Assembly: GCA_026710435.1 (NCBI GenBank)
Contig: JAPOQZ010000133.1
Location: 1-48,279 of the forward strand
From: a bacterium
GTDB taxonomy: Bacteria > Actinomycetota > Acidimicrobiia > Spongiisociales > Spongiisociaceae
Reading direction: 5' to 3'
DNA length: 48,279 bases
Part shown: piece after piece, positions 8,410 through 16,099 of the stretch
Layout of the letters: the number at the start of each line of letters is the position of its first letter
How positions within the stretch are numbered: position 1 is the stretch's first letter
Made by a program: the position numbers and the translations under genes
Notes under the pieces: model-generated
Databases searched by the model: none
The model's input: the letters and a program-made list of their open reading frames with translations, nothing else
Told to the model about the DNA's origin: nothing

Positions 8410-8853
8410 CTAGCGGGTTTCCTCCAAGCGGTCGATCTTGGTGAGGCGCCGGACATGGCGGGCGTCACCGGAGAAACTGGCGTGCAGGAAGGCTTGTACC
8501 AGTTCGGTGGCTACGTCCTGCCCGACGACCCGGCCGCCCAGGCAGAGGACGTTGGCGTCGTCGTGCTCCACCGCCTGGTGGGCCGTGTAATGGTCGTGGG
8601 CCAATGCGGCGCGTATCCCGGTCAGCTTGTTGGCGGCGATCGCGGCGCCGGCTCCTGACCCGCACACGATGATGCCCCGCTCGGCCTCCCCGTTTCGCAC
8701 CGCTATGCCCACCGCCGCGGCATAGTCCGGATAGTCGACCGAATCCGTCGAGTCGGTTCCCAGGTCGACGAGGTCGTGTTCGTCCGCGAGAACCCCGGCC
8801 AGGTACTCCTTCAACGGGTAACCGGCGTGATCGGCCCCTATGGCAACTCTCGT
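8410..8853 (-). CDS. rpiB: Ribose-5-phosphate isomerase B, apparent ACG start
   Basis: RpiB interconverts ribose 5-phosphate and ribulose 5-phosphate in the pentose phosphate pathway. The protein begins [15 protein letters not shown], continues DYPDYA and has the active-site region [13 protein letters not shown] followed by [10 protein letters not shown], all characteristic of the family. From the ACG at 8853 it is 147 residues, the normal length. No ATG, GTG or TTG lies at the expected start, but AGGGAGG sits 5 bases before ACG, exactly where an initiator is expected. The nearest in-frame canonical codon is a GTG at 8892, which would add 13 non-family residues and has no spaced ribosome binding site. 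The identity is firm; the start is not. It is transcribed divergently from the membrane protein gene at 8947. Confidence 0.88.
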   Translation of the reverse strand, partial: TRVAIGADHAGYPLKEYLAGVLADEHDLVDLGTDSTDSVDYPDYAAAVGIAVRNGEAERGIIVCGSGAGAAIAANKLTGIRAALAHDHYTAHQAVEHDDANVLCLGGRVVGQDVATELVQAFLHASFSGDARHVRRLTKIDRLEETR

Positions 8854-8946
8854 GGCATCCTCCCTTTCTCGGCAGGATAGTTGCCCACACACCTTCCCGG
8901 CCTCGGCGTCATAGGGTGGGGCTGCTTGGGGGATAGGATTGGGTCC

Positions 8947-9735
8947 ATGACCCAGCTGCAACTCCGCTCGATGACCCCAGGCCAGATACTCGCGAAGTCC
9001 TTCGCGATATACAGGAAGAGGTGGGGGACGCTGATGGCTATCGCCGGTGTTCTCGTCCTCCCCTACGCGGTTCTCTATCCGATCCTTGCCGAGTCGCCCC
9101 CCACTCTCTCGATCAACCCCACCGTCGAAGAACTCCAAGAGGTCATGTCGGCGATGGCGCCCTGGCTGGTGATCCGCCTCTTCATCATTTCTATCATGCT
9201 GGCGGCGGTGTCCAGAACGGCGGTGGAGGCGTACGTGGGGATGGTGTCACCGTGGCGCAGCCAAGCCGCGGCGGCGATAAGCAGGATGGTTTCCCTGGCG
9301 GCGGTCTCCGTCCTGTTCTGGGCGGCGGTGATCGCAGGATCGGCATTGTTCGTCATTCCTGGGCTGTTCGCGCTGGTTGCATTGAGTGCCTGCCTACCGG
9401 CCCTCATGGTCGAGGGCGCCGGTCCTCTCACCGCGCTTTCCCGTTCGTGGAACATCACTTCGGGCAGGCGCTGGAACATCTTCGGTGTCCTGCTGGTCGC
9501 GTCGGTGGTGGTGGTTGTAGGCGAGGTCGCCGGGGGGCTGCTGCTCGCCACGCTGCTGGTACCGCTGCAGGGTGACTTCGGCCTGTGGGTGGCCTACGAA
9601 CTGGCCTGGATCGCTACCCAGCCATTCCTCGGGGTGCTGCTCGGGGTCATGTACCTGGACCTGCGGGTCCGCAAGGAGGGCCTCGACTCGGAGCTCCTCG
9701 GTCTGCAACTCTCGGCCACGGCGTTCGACCAGTAG
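8947..9735 (+). CDS. Multi-pass membrane protein, paralogue of the one at 45888
   Basis: A 262-residue integral membrane protein with about six hydrophobic segments (for example near residues 30-50, 75-95, 115-150 and 180-215). The start [19 protein letters not shown] is chosen by alignment with the protein at 45888, which begins MAQLQLRPHSVGDIIDASF; both have IYRKR soon after and end in a (Y)LDLRVRKE(G/D)LDSE-type tail. Such proteins resemble the membrane domain of glycerophosphodiesterase-like or YciC-like families of unknown role. The specific function cannot be given. It is divergent from rpiB. Confidence 0.75.
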   Translation: MTQLQLRSMTPGQILAKSFAIYRKRWGTLMAIAGVLVLPYAVLYPILAESPPTLSINPTVEELQEVMSAMAPWLVIRLFIISIMLAAVSRTAVEAYVGMVSPWRSQAAAAISRMVSLAAVSVLFWAAVIAGSALFVIPGLFALVALSACLPALMVEGAGPLTALSRSWNITSGRRWNIFGVLLVASVVVVVGEVAGGLLLATLLVPLQGDFGLWVAYELAWIATQPFLGVLLGVMYLDLRVRKEGLDSELLGLQLSATAFDQ

Positions 9736-9840
9736 CCACCCGACCCTAGCTGTAGCGGGCGACCGGCAACCCCGGTCGCTATCCGCTCGAAACCTCCTAC
9801 AATCAGACCTATCCCGCCTGCCAACAGGAACTATCCGGTG

Positions 9841-10128
9841 ATGAGCACATCCGAGACCGCGGTGACGATCAAGCTACCCGCCCGCAATGGCGAGCCACGG
9901 CCGATCGACCGCGACCTGCTCGACTCCACCCTCGAGTACATCCGTCCGGCTCTCCAGTACGACGGCGGCGACTTGGTCTTGCTGGGGGTGGAAGATGATG
10001 GGACTGTGAACCTCAACCTGGTCGGAGCCTGCGCCGGGTGTCCAATGTCGATGATGACGCTCACCGCCGGGATAGAGCGCATACTCATGGACAAGGTCCC
10101 CGGTGTCACCGCGGTCAACGCGACTTGA
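9841..10128 (+). CDS. NifU C-terminal domain (Nfu-like) Fe-S protein
   Basis: A 95-residue single-domain protein. It shows the Nfu pattern: LEYIRPALQYDGGDLVLLGVE followed by LVGACAGCPMS, whose C-A-G-C pair coordinates an Fe-S cluster, and a C-terminal ERILMDKVPGV. Nfu proteins carry or deliver Fe-S clusters to client enzymes in the cytoplasm. The start is either the GTG at 9838 or the adjacent ATG at 9841; ATG is preferred, with AGGA upstream. No suf genes are adjacent. Repeat copy B follows 33 bases downstream. Confidence 0.88.
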   Translation: MSTSETAVTIKLPARNGEPRPIDRDLLDSTLEYIRPALQYDGGDLVLLGVEDDGTVNLNLVGACAGCPMSMMTLTAGIERILMDKVPGVTAVNAT

Positions 10129-10161
10129 CGGTCGGCGAGCCCTGTTGCGTTCTCGCTCTCT

Positions 10162-10368
10162 AGCCCTGATTCTTCTTCATGTTTCCAGACACACCCACGG
10201 CAGCATTCCACATCAATCACATGCTCCCGGCTACGCCGGGCTTCATCCGACGGGTGAAGGTCCCGCCTGGACGAGACCGGACTGTCGAGTGGGCCGTAAG
10301 CCCTGGTCAGAGCTCACCTCCCACACTCTGTTCGCCCAGTACAAACCCCCGCATGAGAAGTCGGGGCT
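10162..10368 (+). repeat. ~207 bp repeat element, copy B
   Basis: Second copy of the element at 1922-2127, in the same orientation, with ends AGCCCTGATTCTTCTTCATG and GCATGAGAAGTCGGGGCT. Internally it contains CCCGGCTACGCCGGG, a perfect 6-bp hairpin, and GGGCCGTAAGCCC, another short hairpin; the second is partly kept in copy A. It ends 15 bases before the meaB-like start codon, so it lies within the leader of that gene. No coding potential is convincing in any frame. Confidence 0.75.
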
Positions 10369-10383
10369 AAGCGCCTGAGCGGA

Positions 10384-11172
10384 ATGGATCAGCGCAGGAC
10401 CCACCCTCCCGACCCGACCGGGTGGCTCGAGAAAGCCAGATCGGGTGACCGTCGCGCTCTTGCCAGGGCTATAAGCGCTGTCGAAGAGGGATCCGCGGAC
10501 CGTCCGCTCCTCCTGGAAGGGTCCTCGTCCTACTCGCGCGGGGCCAGGAGGATCGGCGTTACCGGCGCGCCCGGGGTCGGGAAGAGCACCCTCGTGTCGC
10601 AATTGATCTCCCATGTCAGGGGGCAAGGCCGCACGGTGGCCGTGATCGCGGTCGACCCTTCCAGTCCGCTCAGTGGCGGAGCCATCCTCGGCGATCGGAT
10701 ACGGATGCAGGACCACATCGCCGATCCCGGGGTGTACGTCCGGTCGATGGCCGGACGGGGCCACCTCGGTGGCCTGTCGGCTGCCGTACCCGAGGTGGTC
10801 CAACTCCTCGACGGGGCCGGCTTCGGGACGATCCTCATCGAGACGGTCGGCGTGGGCCAGTCGGAGGTGGAGGTCATGCACCACGTCGACACGACGGTTG
10901 TGGTGGTGACGCCCGGATGGGGTGACAGCATCCAGGCTGGCAAGGCCGGGCTGATGGAGATAGGGGACGTGTTCGTGGTCAACAAGGCCGACCGGCCTGG
11001 AGCCACTCGTGCCCGGCGGGATCTGGAGACGATGCTCGCCATGGGACCGACACGGGCTTGGCTTCCACCGGTGATCGAGACGGTGGCCACCGACGGGACC
11101 GGAGTCGTGGAGTTGTCGAACGCTCTCGACGCCCATGCCGCCCACCTGTCCGACGCGGACATTCCGATCTAA
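10384..11172 (+). CDS. meaB: MeaB/ArgK-family P-loop GTPase, short form
   Basis: MeaB-family GTPases act as chaperones of B12-dependent acyl-CoA mutases, protecting them and gating cofactor loading. The protein has Walker A GAPGVGKST (~61-69), the family's VDPSSPLSGGAILGDRIRM segment, IETVGVGQSEVEV (switch region) and NKAD (~200). At 262 residues it is shorter than the usual ~320-330 and lacks most of the C-terminal dimerisation arm, ending soon after the G5 region. No mutase gene is in the window. Repeat copy B lies immediately upstream. The family assignment is strong; whether it is fully functional is open. Confidence 0.88.
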   Translation: MDQRRTHPPDPTGWLEKARSGDRRALARAISAVEEGSADRPLLLEGSSSYSRGARRIGVTGAPGVGKSTLVSQLISHVRGQGRTVAVIAVDPSSPLSGGAILGDRIRMQDHIADPGVYVRSMAGRGHLGGLSAAVPEVVQLLDGAGFGTILIETVGVGQSEVEVMHHVDTTVVVVTPGWGDSIQAGKAGLMEIGDVFVVNKADRPGATRARRDLETMLAMGPTRAWLPPVIETVATDGTGVVELSNALDAHAAHLSDADIPI

Positions 11173-11250
11173 TTGATGGTGGTCGGTCTGCGTCTGCGCA
11201 TAGCGTGAACGCGCCCTAACCTGTCGACGCGCTCAGGAGGAGAGAGAAAC

Positions 11251-12018
11251 GTGGAACTGGTGTCATACACAACCGAGGGAGCGGTCGGAGTCATCGAGCT
11301 GAACCGCCCGCCGGTCAATGCCCTTTCAACGCAGCTAGTGGAGGACATCGACGAAGCCGTCGGACATGCCGCAGATCCCGACATCCGGGCGGTTGTGATC
11401 ACCGGGCGTCCGCACTTCGCAGCCGGCGCCGACATCAACCTGTTCAAGGACGCCCACCACAGTGGCACGAGAGCCCTGGAAGAACTGCGGATCGGTTCGG
11501 TTGCCCGGCGTCTGGAGCAGTTGTCCAAGCCGGTGATCGCGGCGGTGTTCGGGTACGCGCTCGGCGGCGGATGCGAGTTGGCGATGGGCGCCGACTTCCG
11601 TTACCTGGCCGAGGACGCCAAGATCGGGCAGCCGGAGATCCGGCTGGGGATCATCCCCGGCGCGGGAGGAACCCAGCGCCTTCCCAGGTTGGTCGGCATC
11701 AACCGGGCCCGCGAGCTCATCTACACCGGTCGCCACATCGGAGGCGAGGAGGCGCTGGCGATCGGTCTGGCCGACAAGGTGTTCCCCGCCGACGAGTTGC
11801 TCGCTGCGGCCATATCGGACGCCACCAGGTACGCAGCCGGGCCTTCCGTGGCCCTCAGCATGGCCAAGCGGGCGATCAACGAGGGCTGGGGGCTGCCCAT
11901 CGACGAGGCCCTGGCCGTCGAAGCAGCCGCATTCGACGAGTCGTTCGCCAGCGACGACGCCAGGGAGGGGGTGTCCGCCTTTCTGGAGAAGCGCAAGGCT
12001 CGGTTCACGGGTACATGA
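11251..12018 (+). CDS. Enoyl-CoA hydratase/isomerase family protein
   Basis: A 255-residue crotonase-fold protein that would hydrate 2-enoyl-CoA in beta-oxidation or a related pathway. Visible are the oxyanion-hole motif AAGADINLF, the ALGGGCELA glycine-rich segment, and the [23 protein letters not shown] region that carries the catalytic glutamate, plus a C-terminal [20 protein letters not shown]. The GTG start at 11251 follows GAGGAG at normal spacing. Its stop overlaps the downstream lipoprotein start (ATGA). Substrate specificity cannot be read from sequence. Confidence 0.92.
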   Translation: MELVSYTTEGAVGVIELNRPPVNALSTQLVEDIDEAVGHAADPDIRAVVITGRPHFAAGADINLFKDAHHSGTRALEELRIGSVARRLEQLSKPVIAAVFGYALGGGCELAMGADFRYLAEDAKIGQPEIRLGIIPGAGGTQRLPRLVGINRARELIYTGRHIGGEEALAIGLADKVFPADELLAAAISDATRYAAGPSVALSMAKRAINEGWGLPIDEALAVEAAAFDESFASDDAREGVSAFLEKRKARFTGT

Positions 12019-12374
12019 GACCGCACAGCGCAGCGCTCCTGGCGGGAATCATGCTGCTCGTGACTGTGGCGTGTGGCTCCTCGGAGAATCCGGAAGGGTT
12101 CGACGGAGCCATCGACTGTGGCGAGGCGGCATGGTCCCAGGAACTCGAGTACGAGCGGGACCATGAAGGCGAAAGCACGCCATTCAACGCCATGGTCGAC
12201 TGGTCCGGCTTCTACGAGGACCGCCAGTACTCGATCCACGTGGAGAGTTCCCGCACCGGGACCGTGGTCGTGGACGGGGTGGAGGTGGCCTTCATGCGCG
12301 TAGTCGAGTTGCCGACCGAGACCTTCGAAGTGGTCGAAGCCTCCGGGTGTGCGGGGTTCGAGCCGTCTTCCTAA
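12015..12374 (+). CDS. Small putative lipoprotein
   Basis: A 119-residue protein starting at the ATG overlapping the enoyl-CoA hydratase stop by 4 bases. The first 20 residues form a signal sequence (RPH then a hydrophobic AALLAGIMLLVTVA) ending at C20, a plausible lipidation site although TVAC is not the strongest lipobox. The mature part is acidic, with two further cysteines (SGC and IDC) that could form a disulfide. No family is recognised. It ends convergently, overlapping the SRPBCC gene stop by 4 bases. Confidence 0.7.
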   Translation: MRPHSAALLAGIMLLVTVACGSSENPEGFDGAIDCGEAAWSQELEYERDHEGESTPFNAMVDWSGFYEDRQYSIHVESSRTGTVVVDGVEVAFMRVVELPTETFEVVEASGCAGFEPSS

Positions 12375-12808
12375 GCCTGCTCGATCCGACTCTTCAGAGC
12401 CGCCAGGTTGGACCGCCACACCCGGGCCAGCACCAGGCCACCCACCCGGGCTCCGAGCGGACCACCGAAGTACCACGGAAACCGGATGCGTTCGCGCCAC
12501 GAGAAGCGGGTCCGGCCAGGAGCGAGCTCGGCTAGCTCGAAGGTTCCCTCACCCGTGAACAACCCGAGATGACGGCCGGTCACCCGGCGCATCGGCTCAA
12601 TCTCGGTGATCTCGAACCGGTCGACCGTGCGGAGCGGTCCCACACGGGTTTCGATGAGCAGCACCGTACCGGCCCCTCGGCGCTGCTCTCCCTCGAAGCA
12701 GATGGAATGGGCATCTCGCATCCACTCGGAATGGGAGGCAAAGTCGATCGCCTCCGCCCACACCCTCTCCAGTGGCGCCTCGATGTCGATGGACACAAGA
12801 CTCTCCAT
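12371..12808 (-). CDS. SRPBCC (START-like) family protein
   Basis: A 145-residue protein with the usual SRPBCC layout: an N-terminal strand IDIEAPLERVWAEAIDFASHSEWM, a central ITEIEPMRRVTGRHLGLFTGEGTFEL and a long C-terminal helix. Such proteins bind hydrophobic ligands in a deep pocket; this resembles polyketide cyclase/dehydrase-like members of unknown ligand. The 3' part is duplicated as a decayed fragment at 14386-14560, with the Mrr-like gene between them. It is convergent with the lipoprotein gene. Confidence 0.8.
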   Translation of the reverse strand: MESLVSIDIEAPLERVWAEAIDFASHSEWMRDAHSICFEGEQRRGAGTVLLIETRVGPLRTVDRFEITEIEPMRRVTGRHLGLFTGEGTFELAELAPGRTRFSWRERIRFPWYFGGPLGARVGGLVLARVWRSNLAALKSRIEQA

Positions 12809-12862
12809 ACCGAGGAGTATGAACCATCGGAGTTCCTACTCGTTCCGGGAGCCGATGAACTG

Positions 12863-14314
12863 CTACTGGTCCGGTTCCGGGCCCGTGAGTTCCTCGCCGA
12901 GCAGAGTGAGCCGGAGTTGCGCAACCTTCGGATCCGAGGCGAGAACATATCCTCTCTCGGGATCGCCGTGGATGGCGCCTACCAAGGGGCCGGCCAAGGT
13001 GTCTAGTACGGACTGAATGGCATCCGGGTTGGTTTCGGGTAGCAGCATCCAGAGGTCTCGAGCAGTGTGATATCCGACCGTATCCCACCGAGCGGCCAGT
13101 ATCTCGCAAATCTCGGCGGCAAGTACGCGCAGTGCTTCGGATCTACCAGCACGTTGCTCCAACTGTGCAAGGTCGGCTCTCCCGTGCGTAGTGAAGAGAA
13201 GCCGGTAGTCGTGGAGTCCGAGCGGTGCGCTTGCGTGACGCTGGCATAGCTTCCCAATTTGTTGGGCCGACAGAACGGCCACCTCGTGATCGACCGCCCG
13301 ATTGAACAACCGATCACCCGTTGGGTTGGGACCAACTAGTAGGGAGTGGTCCGCTCCCGCTTTGGTGCGATGTTCGACGAGTGTGGCCCAATCGATCTGA
13401 ATGTCCTGCAGGCGCCCGTAAGCTGTCGTCTTGGCATCAACTGTTACCTTGTAGGAGTCAGCACGCCCGAGCCGAGCACTAAGGAGCACATCGGTCCTGC
13501 CGCTACCGCCGAGCCAGTCGGCTTGGAAACCGAGGTGAGCAAAGGCGTCACGGACAGCCCGTTCGAACCGATCCGGGTTCTTGCTGTCGGTGGAGGACTC
13601 CTTGATCTCCGTTACCAAGTCGTCTATGGGCGTTGGGTCGGGTGGCTCCTTATGCGGCGGTACTGGTTCGGGTATGGGTTCCGGCGTTGGTGTTGGCTGC
13701 GGCGAAGGTCGGGGTGTCGGTTCGGGCGTCGGCGCCGGATCGGGCGACTCAGCTGTCATACCTAGTCGAGTCAGGAAATCCTGCCCTTCCTCGGTGATAG
13801 TGAGTCTCTTGCCGTCGACGGCCTCGACGAATCCGGCTGATTGCAGCCACCCGCGTCGACTGGCTATCGATCCGGCAGTTTTCCAACCGAAGCCGTGTTT
13901 CTGATTGGCTATCGAAAGCAGATCTGGTACGGATCGGGGCGCTCCCTGGAGTTCCGTCAGCATCTCTCCGACGAATCGGACTCGGCTATGTATGAGGGCA
14001 ATCGCGATACCTACATCGTCATCGTCGAGCCACCGGCGGGTCCAGCGCCCTACACGACAGCGCCCAGCCTCTTCTTCGAGCAAGCTCGTGCGTAGGAGAA
14101 AGGACACTATGTACTGGCTGTTCTTTGCCTCAAAGGCTAATTCTGACTCGAGGTTGGATATCAGATTCTCTTTTGAGGGCTGAAGCCGGTCAACGATGTG
14201 ACAGATCCGTCGCAGTGTGTCTAGGTAGCTGCGATCACCTCCGGGCAGAGGATACGCGGACTTGAGCCGCGCCTTCCAAGGTAGGACCAGAGGAAGGGAA
14301 GAGGGGGATGACAT
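12863..14314 (-). CDS. Mrr-like restriction endonuclease with N-terminal winged-helix region
   Basis: A 483-residue protein in three parts. Residues ~25-185 look like DNA-binding winged-helix repeats (DLLSIANQKHGFGWKTAGSIASRRGWLQSAGFV, ending LTITEEGQDFLTRLG). Residues ~192-228 are a proline-threonine-glutamate linker. Residues ~245-480 hold a Mrr-type PD-(D/E)xK fold: FERAVRDAFAHLGF, then GGSGRTDVLL (D275) and VDAKTT (D293, K295). This suggests a type IV-like or stand-alone nuclease against foreign or modified DNA; no methyltransferase is adjacent. The start at 14314 lacks a strong ribosome site and is the least certain part. Codon use is less GC-biased than neighbours and it sits between SRPBCC copies, both consistent with acquisition. 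Confidence 0.75.
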   Translation of the reverse strand: MSSPSSLPLVLPWKARLKSAYPLPGGDRSYLDTLRRICHIVDRLQPSKENLISNLESELAFEAKNSQYIVSFLLRTSLLEEEAGRCRVGRWTRRWLDDDDVGIAIALIHSRVRFVGEMLTELQGAPRSVPDLLSIANQKHGFGWKTAGSIASRRGWLQSAGFVEAVDGKRLTITEEGQDFLTRLGMTAESPDPAPTPEPTPRPSPQPTPTPEPIPEPVPPHKEPPDPTPIDDLVTEIKESSTDSKNPDRFERAVRDAFAHLGFQADWLGGSGRTDVLLSARLGRADSYKVTVDAKTTAYGRLQDIQIDWATLVEHRTKAGADHSLLVGPNPTGDRLFNRAVDHEVAVLSAQQIGKLCQRHASAPLGLHDYRLLFTTHGRADLAQLEQRAGRSEALRVLAAEICEILAARWDTVGYHTARDLWMLLPETNPDAIQSVLDTLAGPLVGAIHGDPERGYVLASDPKVAQLRLTLLGEELTGPEPDQ

Positions 14315-14708
14315 GTGGTGGGATGATACTCATCGCGGTGGTGCGGCGTCGGAGTTGGTGGTTTGGCGGAGCCGGCCAGCAGTTCCGCTTGATCCGGTTG
14401 TCCCGTGCGGCGGTTGTACCGCCACACCCGGGTCGGTACCTGCTTCCTAGCCCGGGCACGGAAGTATAGGGAACCGAATGCGTTCGCGTCAGGTGAAGCG
14501 GGACAGGTCCGGAATCGAGTTCGGATACCTCGGACCTCCCCTCTTCGGCAAATGGGTTAAGAAGGTGCCTGGGCCACCAATCGCAAACGCTCTTTGGGCG
14601 CGCGCCGGAGCGCGGCGATCAAGTCCTCCGGGTGGTCGTGAATACTGATGCGGTACTCTGGCGAGTGATCACCGTATTGTTCGATCGGAGAATGAGAGGA
14701 GGTACCTC
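14315..14708. other. Gap upstream of the DUF2283 gene
   Basis: Besides the SRPBCC remnant, this gap holds a short minus-strand open stretch (about 14575-14690, containing ISIHDHPEDLIAALRRAP) that reads like protein but has no start codon; it may be a gene relic. GAGGAGGT immediately precedes the DUF2283 start. I see no RNA gene. Confidence 0.35.
14386..14560 (-). pseudogene. Decayed fragment of an SRPBCC gene
   Basis: This segment matches the 3' third of the intact SRPBCC gene (about 12386-12560) in the same orientation. Shared blocks include ACCGCCACACCCGGG, ATGCGTTCGCG and GAAGCGGG, with several gaps and no shared reading frame. It lies just upstream of the Mrr-like gene. It is either the remnant of a duplication that flanked an insertion or a relic of a diverged paralogue. 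Confidence 0.6.
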
Positions 14709-14909
14709 GTGAGACTCAGTGTTGATAAGGAAGCCGATGCTCTCTACCTGCGCATTGACGACTCGTCGATCGTCGAGTCCGAGGAGGTCTCCCCTGCAGT
14801 CGTTCTGGACTTCAACAAGCGGAACGAGGTGGTCGGCGTCGAGATGCTGAACCTCTCCAAGCGCTCCTCCTCTCTCGATCTCGCCTCCCTGCACTTCGAG
14901 ACGGTTTGA
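14709..14909 (+). CDS. DUF2283 family protein
   Basis: A 66-residue protein beginning with GTG at 14709 after a strong GAGGAGGT site. It contains the DUF2283 pattern DKEADALYLRIDD followed by an acidic V-x-E-V, VVLDFN and VVGVEMLNLS. The function of this family is not established; members often sit beside a DUF4258-type toxin-like protein, but none is intact here. It ends 47 bases before iscS. Confidence 0.82.
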   Translation: MRLSVDKEADALYLRIDDSSIVESEEVSPAVVLDFNKRNEVVGVEMLNLSKRSSSLDLASLHFETV

Positions 14910-14956
14910 GCACCCTTTGATCTGCTGATCGGGTATCGCCGGCCAACGCTGCGAGA

Positions 14957-16099
14957 ATGGGACCGATGCTCTACCTTGACCACGCTGCGTCATCTCCGTT
15001 GCGGCCCGAAGCCTGGGACGCGATGGCACCGTTCCGGGCCGATGACTACGGCAACCCCTCCGGGGGGCATGCCATATCGCGGCGCGCCAAGAACGCCCTC
15101 GAGGATGCCCGCGACCTGATCGCCGAGCTGCTGAACGCCGACCCGCTGGAGATCGTCTTCACGGGTGGCGGTACCGAGGCCGACAACCTGGCCGTGAAAG
15201 GACCGGCGTTCGCGGGAGGCCGGAGGGGCGGGCTCCTAACGACGCCCATCGAGCACGACGCGGTGCTCCACAGCGCGGCGTTCGCCGAGGCTTCCGGTTG
15301 CCCGTTGAACATGCTGAAGGTGGACACCGACGGTCTGGTCGATCCGGCCGAAGTGGCATCCCATGTGACCCCGGATACCTCGGTGGTCTCGGTCATGATG
15401 GGCAACAACGAGACCGGAGTCCGGGAGCCGGTCGAGGAGGTGGCCGCGGCGGTGAAGGCAGCCCACGACTCTGTTGCCTTCCACACGGACGCGGTGCAGG
15501 GCTACGTGTCCGAGGGGGTCGACGTCGAGTCGCTGGGGGTGGACCTGCTGTCCCTGGCCGCCCACAAGTTCGGCGGTCCGAAGGGGGTGGGGCTGCTGTA
15601 CGTCCGCTCGGGTATCCGGCTCGAACCGCTCGTCCACGGAGGCGGGCAGGAACTGGGACGCCGCTCCGGTACCCACAACGTGATGGGGGTCGTAGGGATG
15701 GCCGCTGCCATGCAGGCCCTGGAGTCTGAGCGGGAGGATTTCAGGGTGCGGGTCGCGGTGGAGCGGGACGGTTTCGAGGCCACCGTGGCCCGCCTCCTCG
15801 GTGATGTGGTCTTCACCGCCGCCGGGGCTCCGCGCATGGTCCAGACCAGCCACGTCCGCATACCCCGGATCCGCAACGAGGTCCTGCTCGTACGGCTGGA
15901 CATGGCCGGGCTGGCCGCATCGGCAGCGTCTGCATGCCAGTCGGGCGCGGCTAGCGTGTCCCACGTGTTGGAAGCGATGAGAATGACACCCGCCGGCGCT
16001 AGGGAATGCCTCAGGTTCTCCTTCGGGTGGTCCACGCCTGCAGGAGAAGGCGCCGAGGCCGCCCGGCTGGTGGCCGGGGAGGTGGAGGCGCTCAGATGA
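14957..16099 (+). CDS. iscS: Cysteine desulfurase (NifS/IscS family)
   Basis: This PLP enzyme removes sulfur from cysteine and passes it to Fe-S or tRNA thiolation pathways. Visible are YLDHAASSPLRPE at the start, GGTEADNLA, the EHDAVL substrate region, HTDAVQ, the PLP lysine in AAHKFGGPKG, RRSGTHN and a catalytic cysteine in the flexible loop (SACQSGAASVSHVL). Length is 380 residues, normal for the family. The start may be the ATG at 14957 or 14966. Its stop overlaps the mnmA start by 4 bases (ATGA), so it probably supplies sulfur directly to MnmA. Confidence 0.93.
   Translation: MGPMLYLDHAASSPLRPEAWDAMAPFRADDYGNPSGGHAISRRAKNALEDARDLIAELLNADPLEIVFTGGGTEADNLAVKGPAFAGGRRGGLLTTPIEHDAVLHSAAFAEASGCPLNMLKVDTDGLVDPAEVASHVTPDTSVVSVMMGNNETGVREPVEEVAAAVKAAHDSVAFHTDAVQGYVSEGVDVESLGVDLLSLAAHKFGGPKGVGLLYVRSGIRLEPLVHGGGQELGRRSGTHNVMGVVGMAAAMQALESEREDFRVRVAVERDGFEATVARLLGDVVFTAAGAPRMVQTSHVRIPRIRNEVLLVRLDMAGLAASAASACQSGAASVSHVLEAMRMTPAGARECLRFSFGWSTPAGEGAEAARLVAGEVEALR

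Noticed and set aside
8853-8892. GTG at 8892 as the start of rpiB
   Set aside because: It adds 13 residues not seen in the family and has no properly spaced ribosome site, but it cannot be fully excluded.
13640-13760. GGTTCGGG-type short tandem pattern, considered as a repeat or CRISPR-like array
   Set aside because: It is the codon pattern of the Pro-Thr-Glu linker of the Mrr-like protein; no spacers or regular unit length.
14575-14690. Minus-strand peptide containing ISIHDHPEDLIAALRRAP
   Set aside because: No start codon and too short to classify; noted only as a possible relic.
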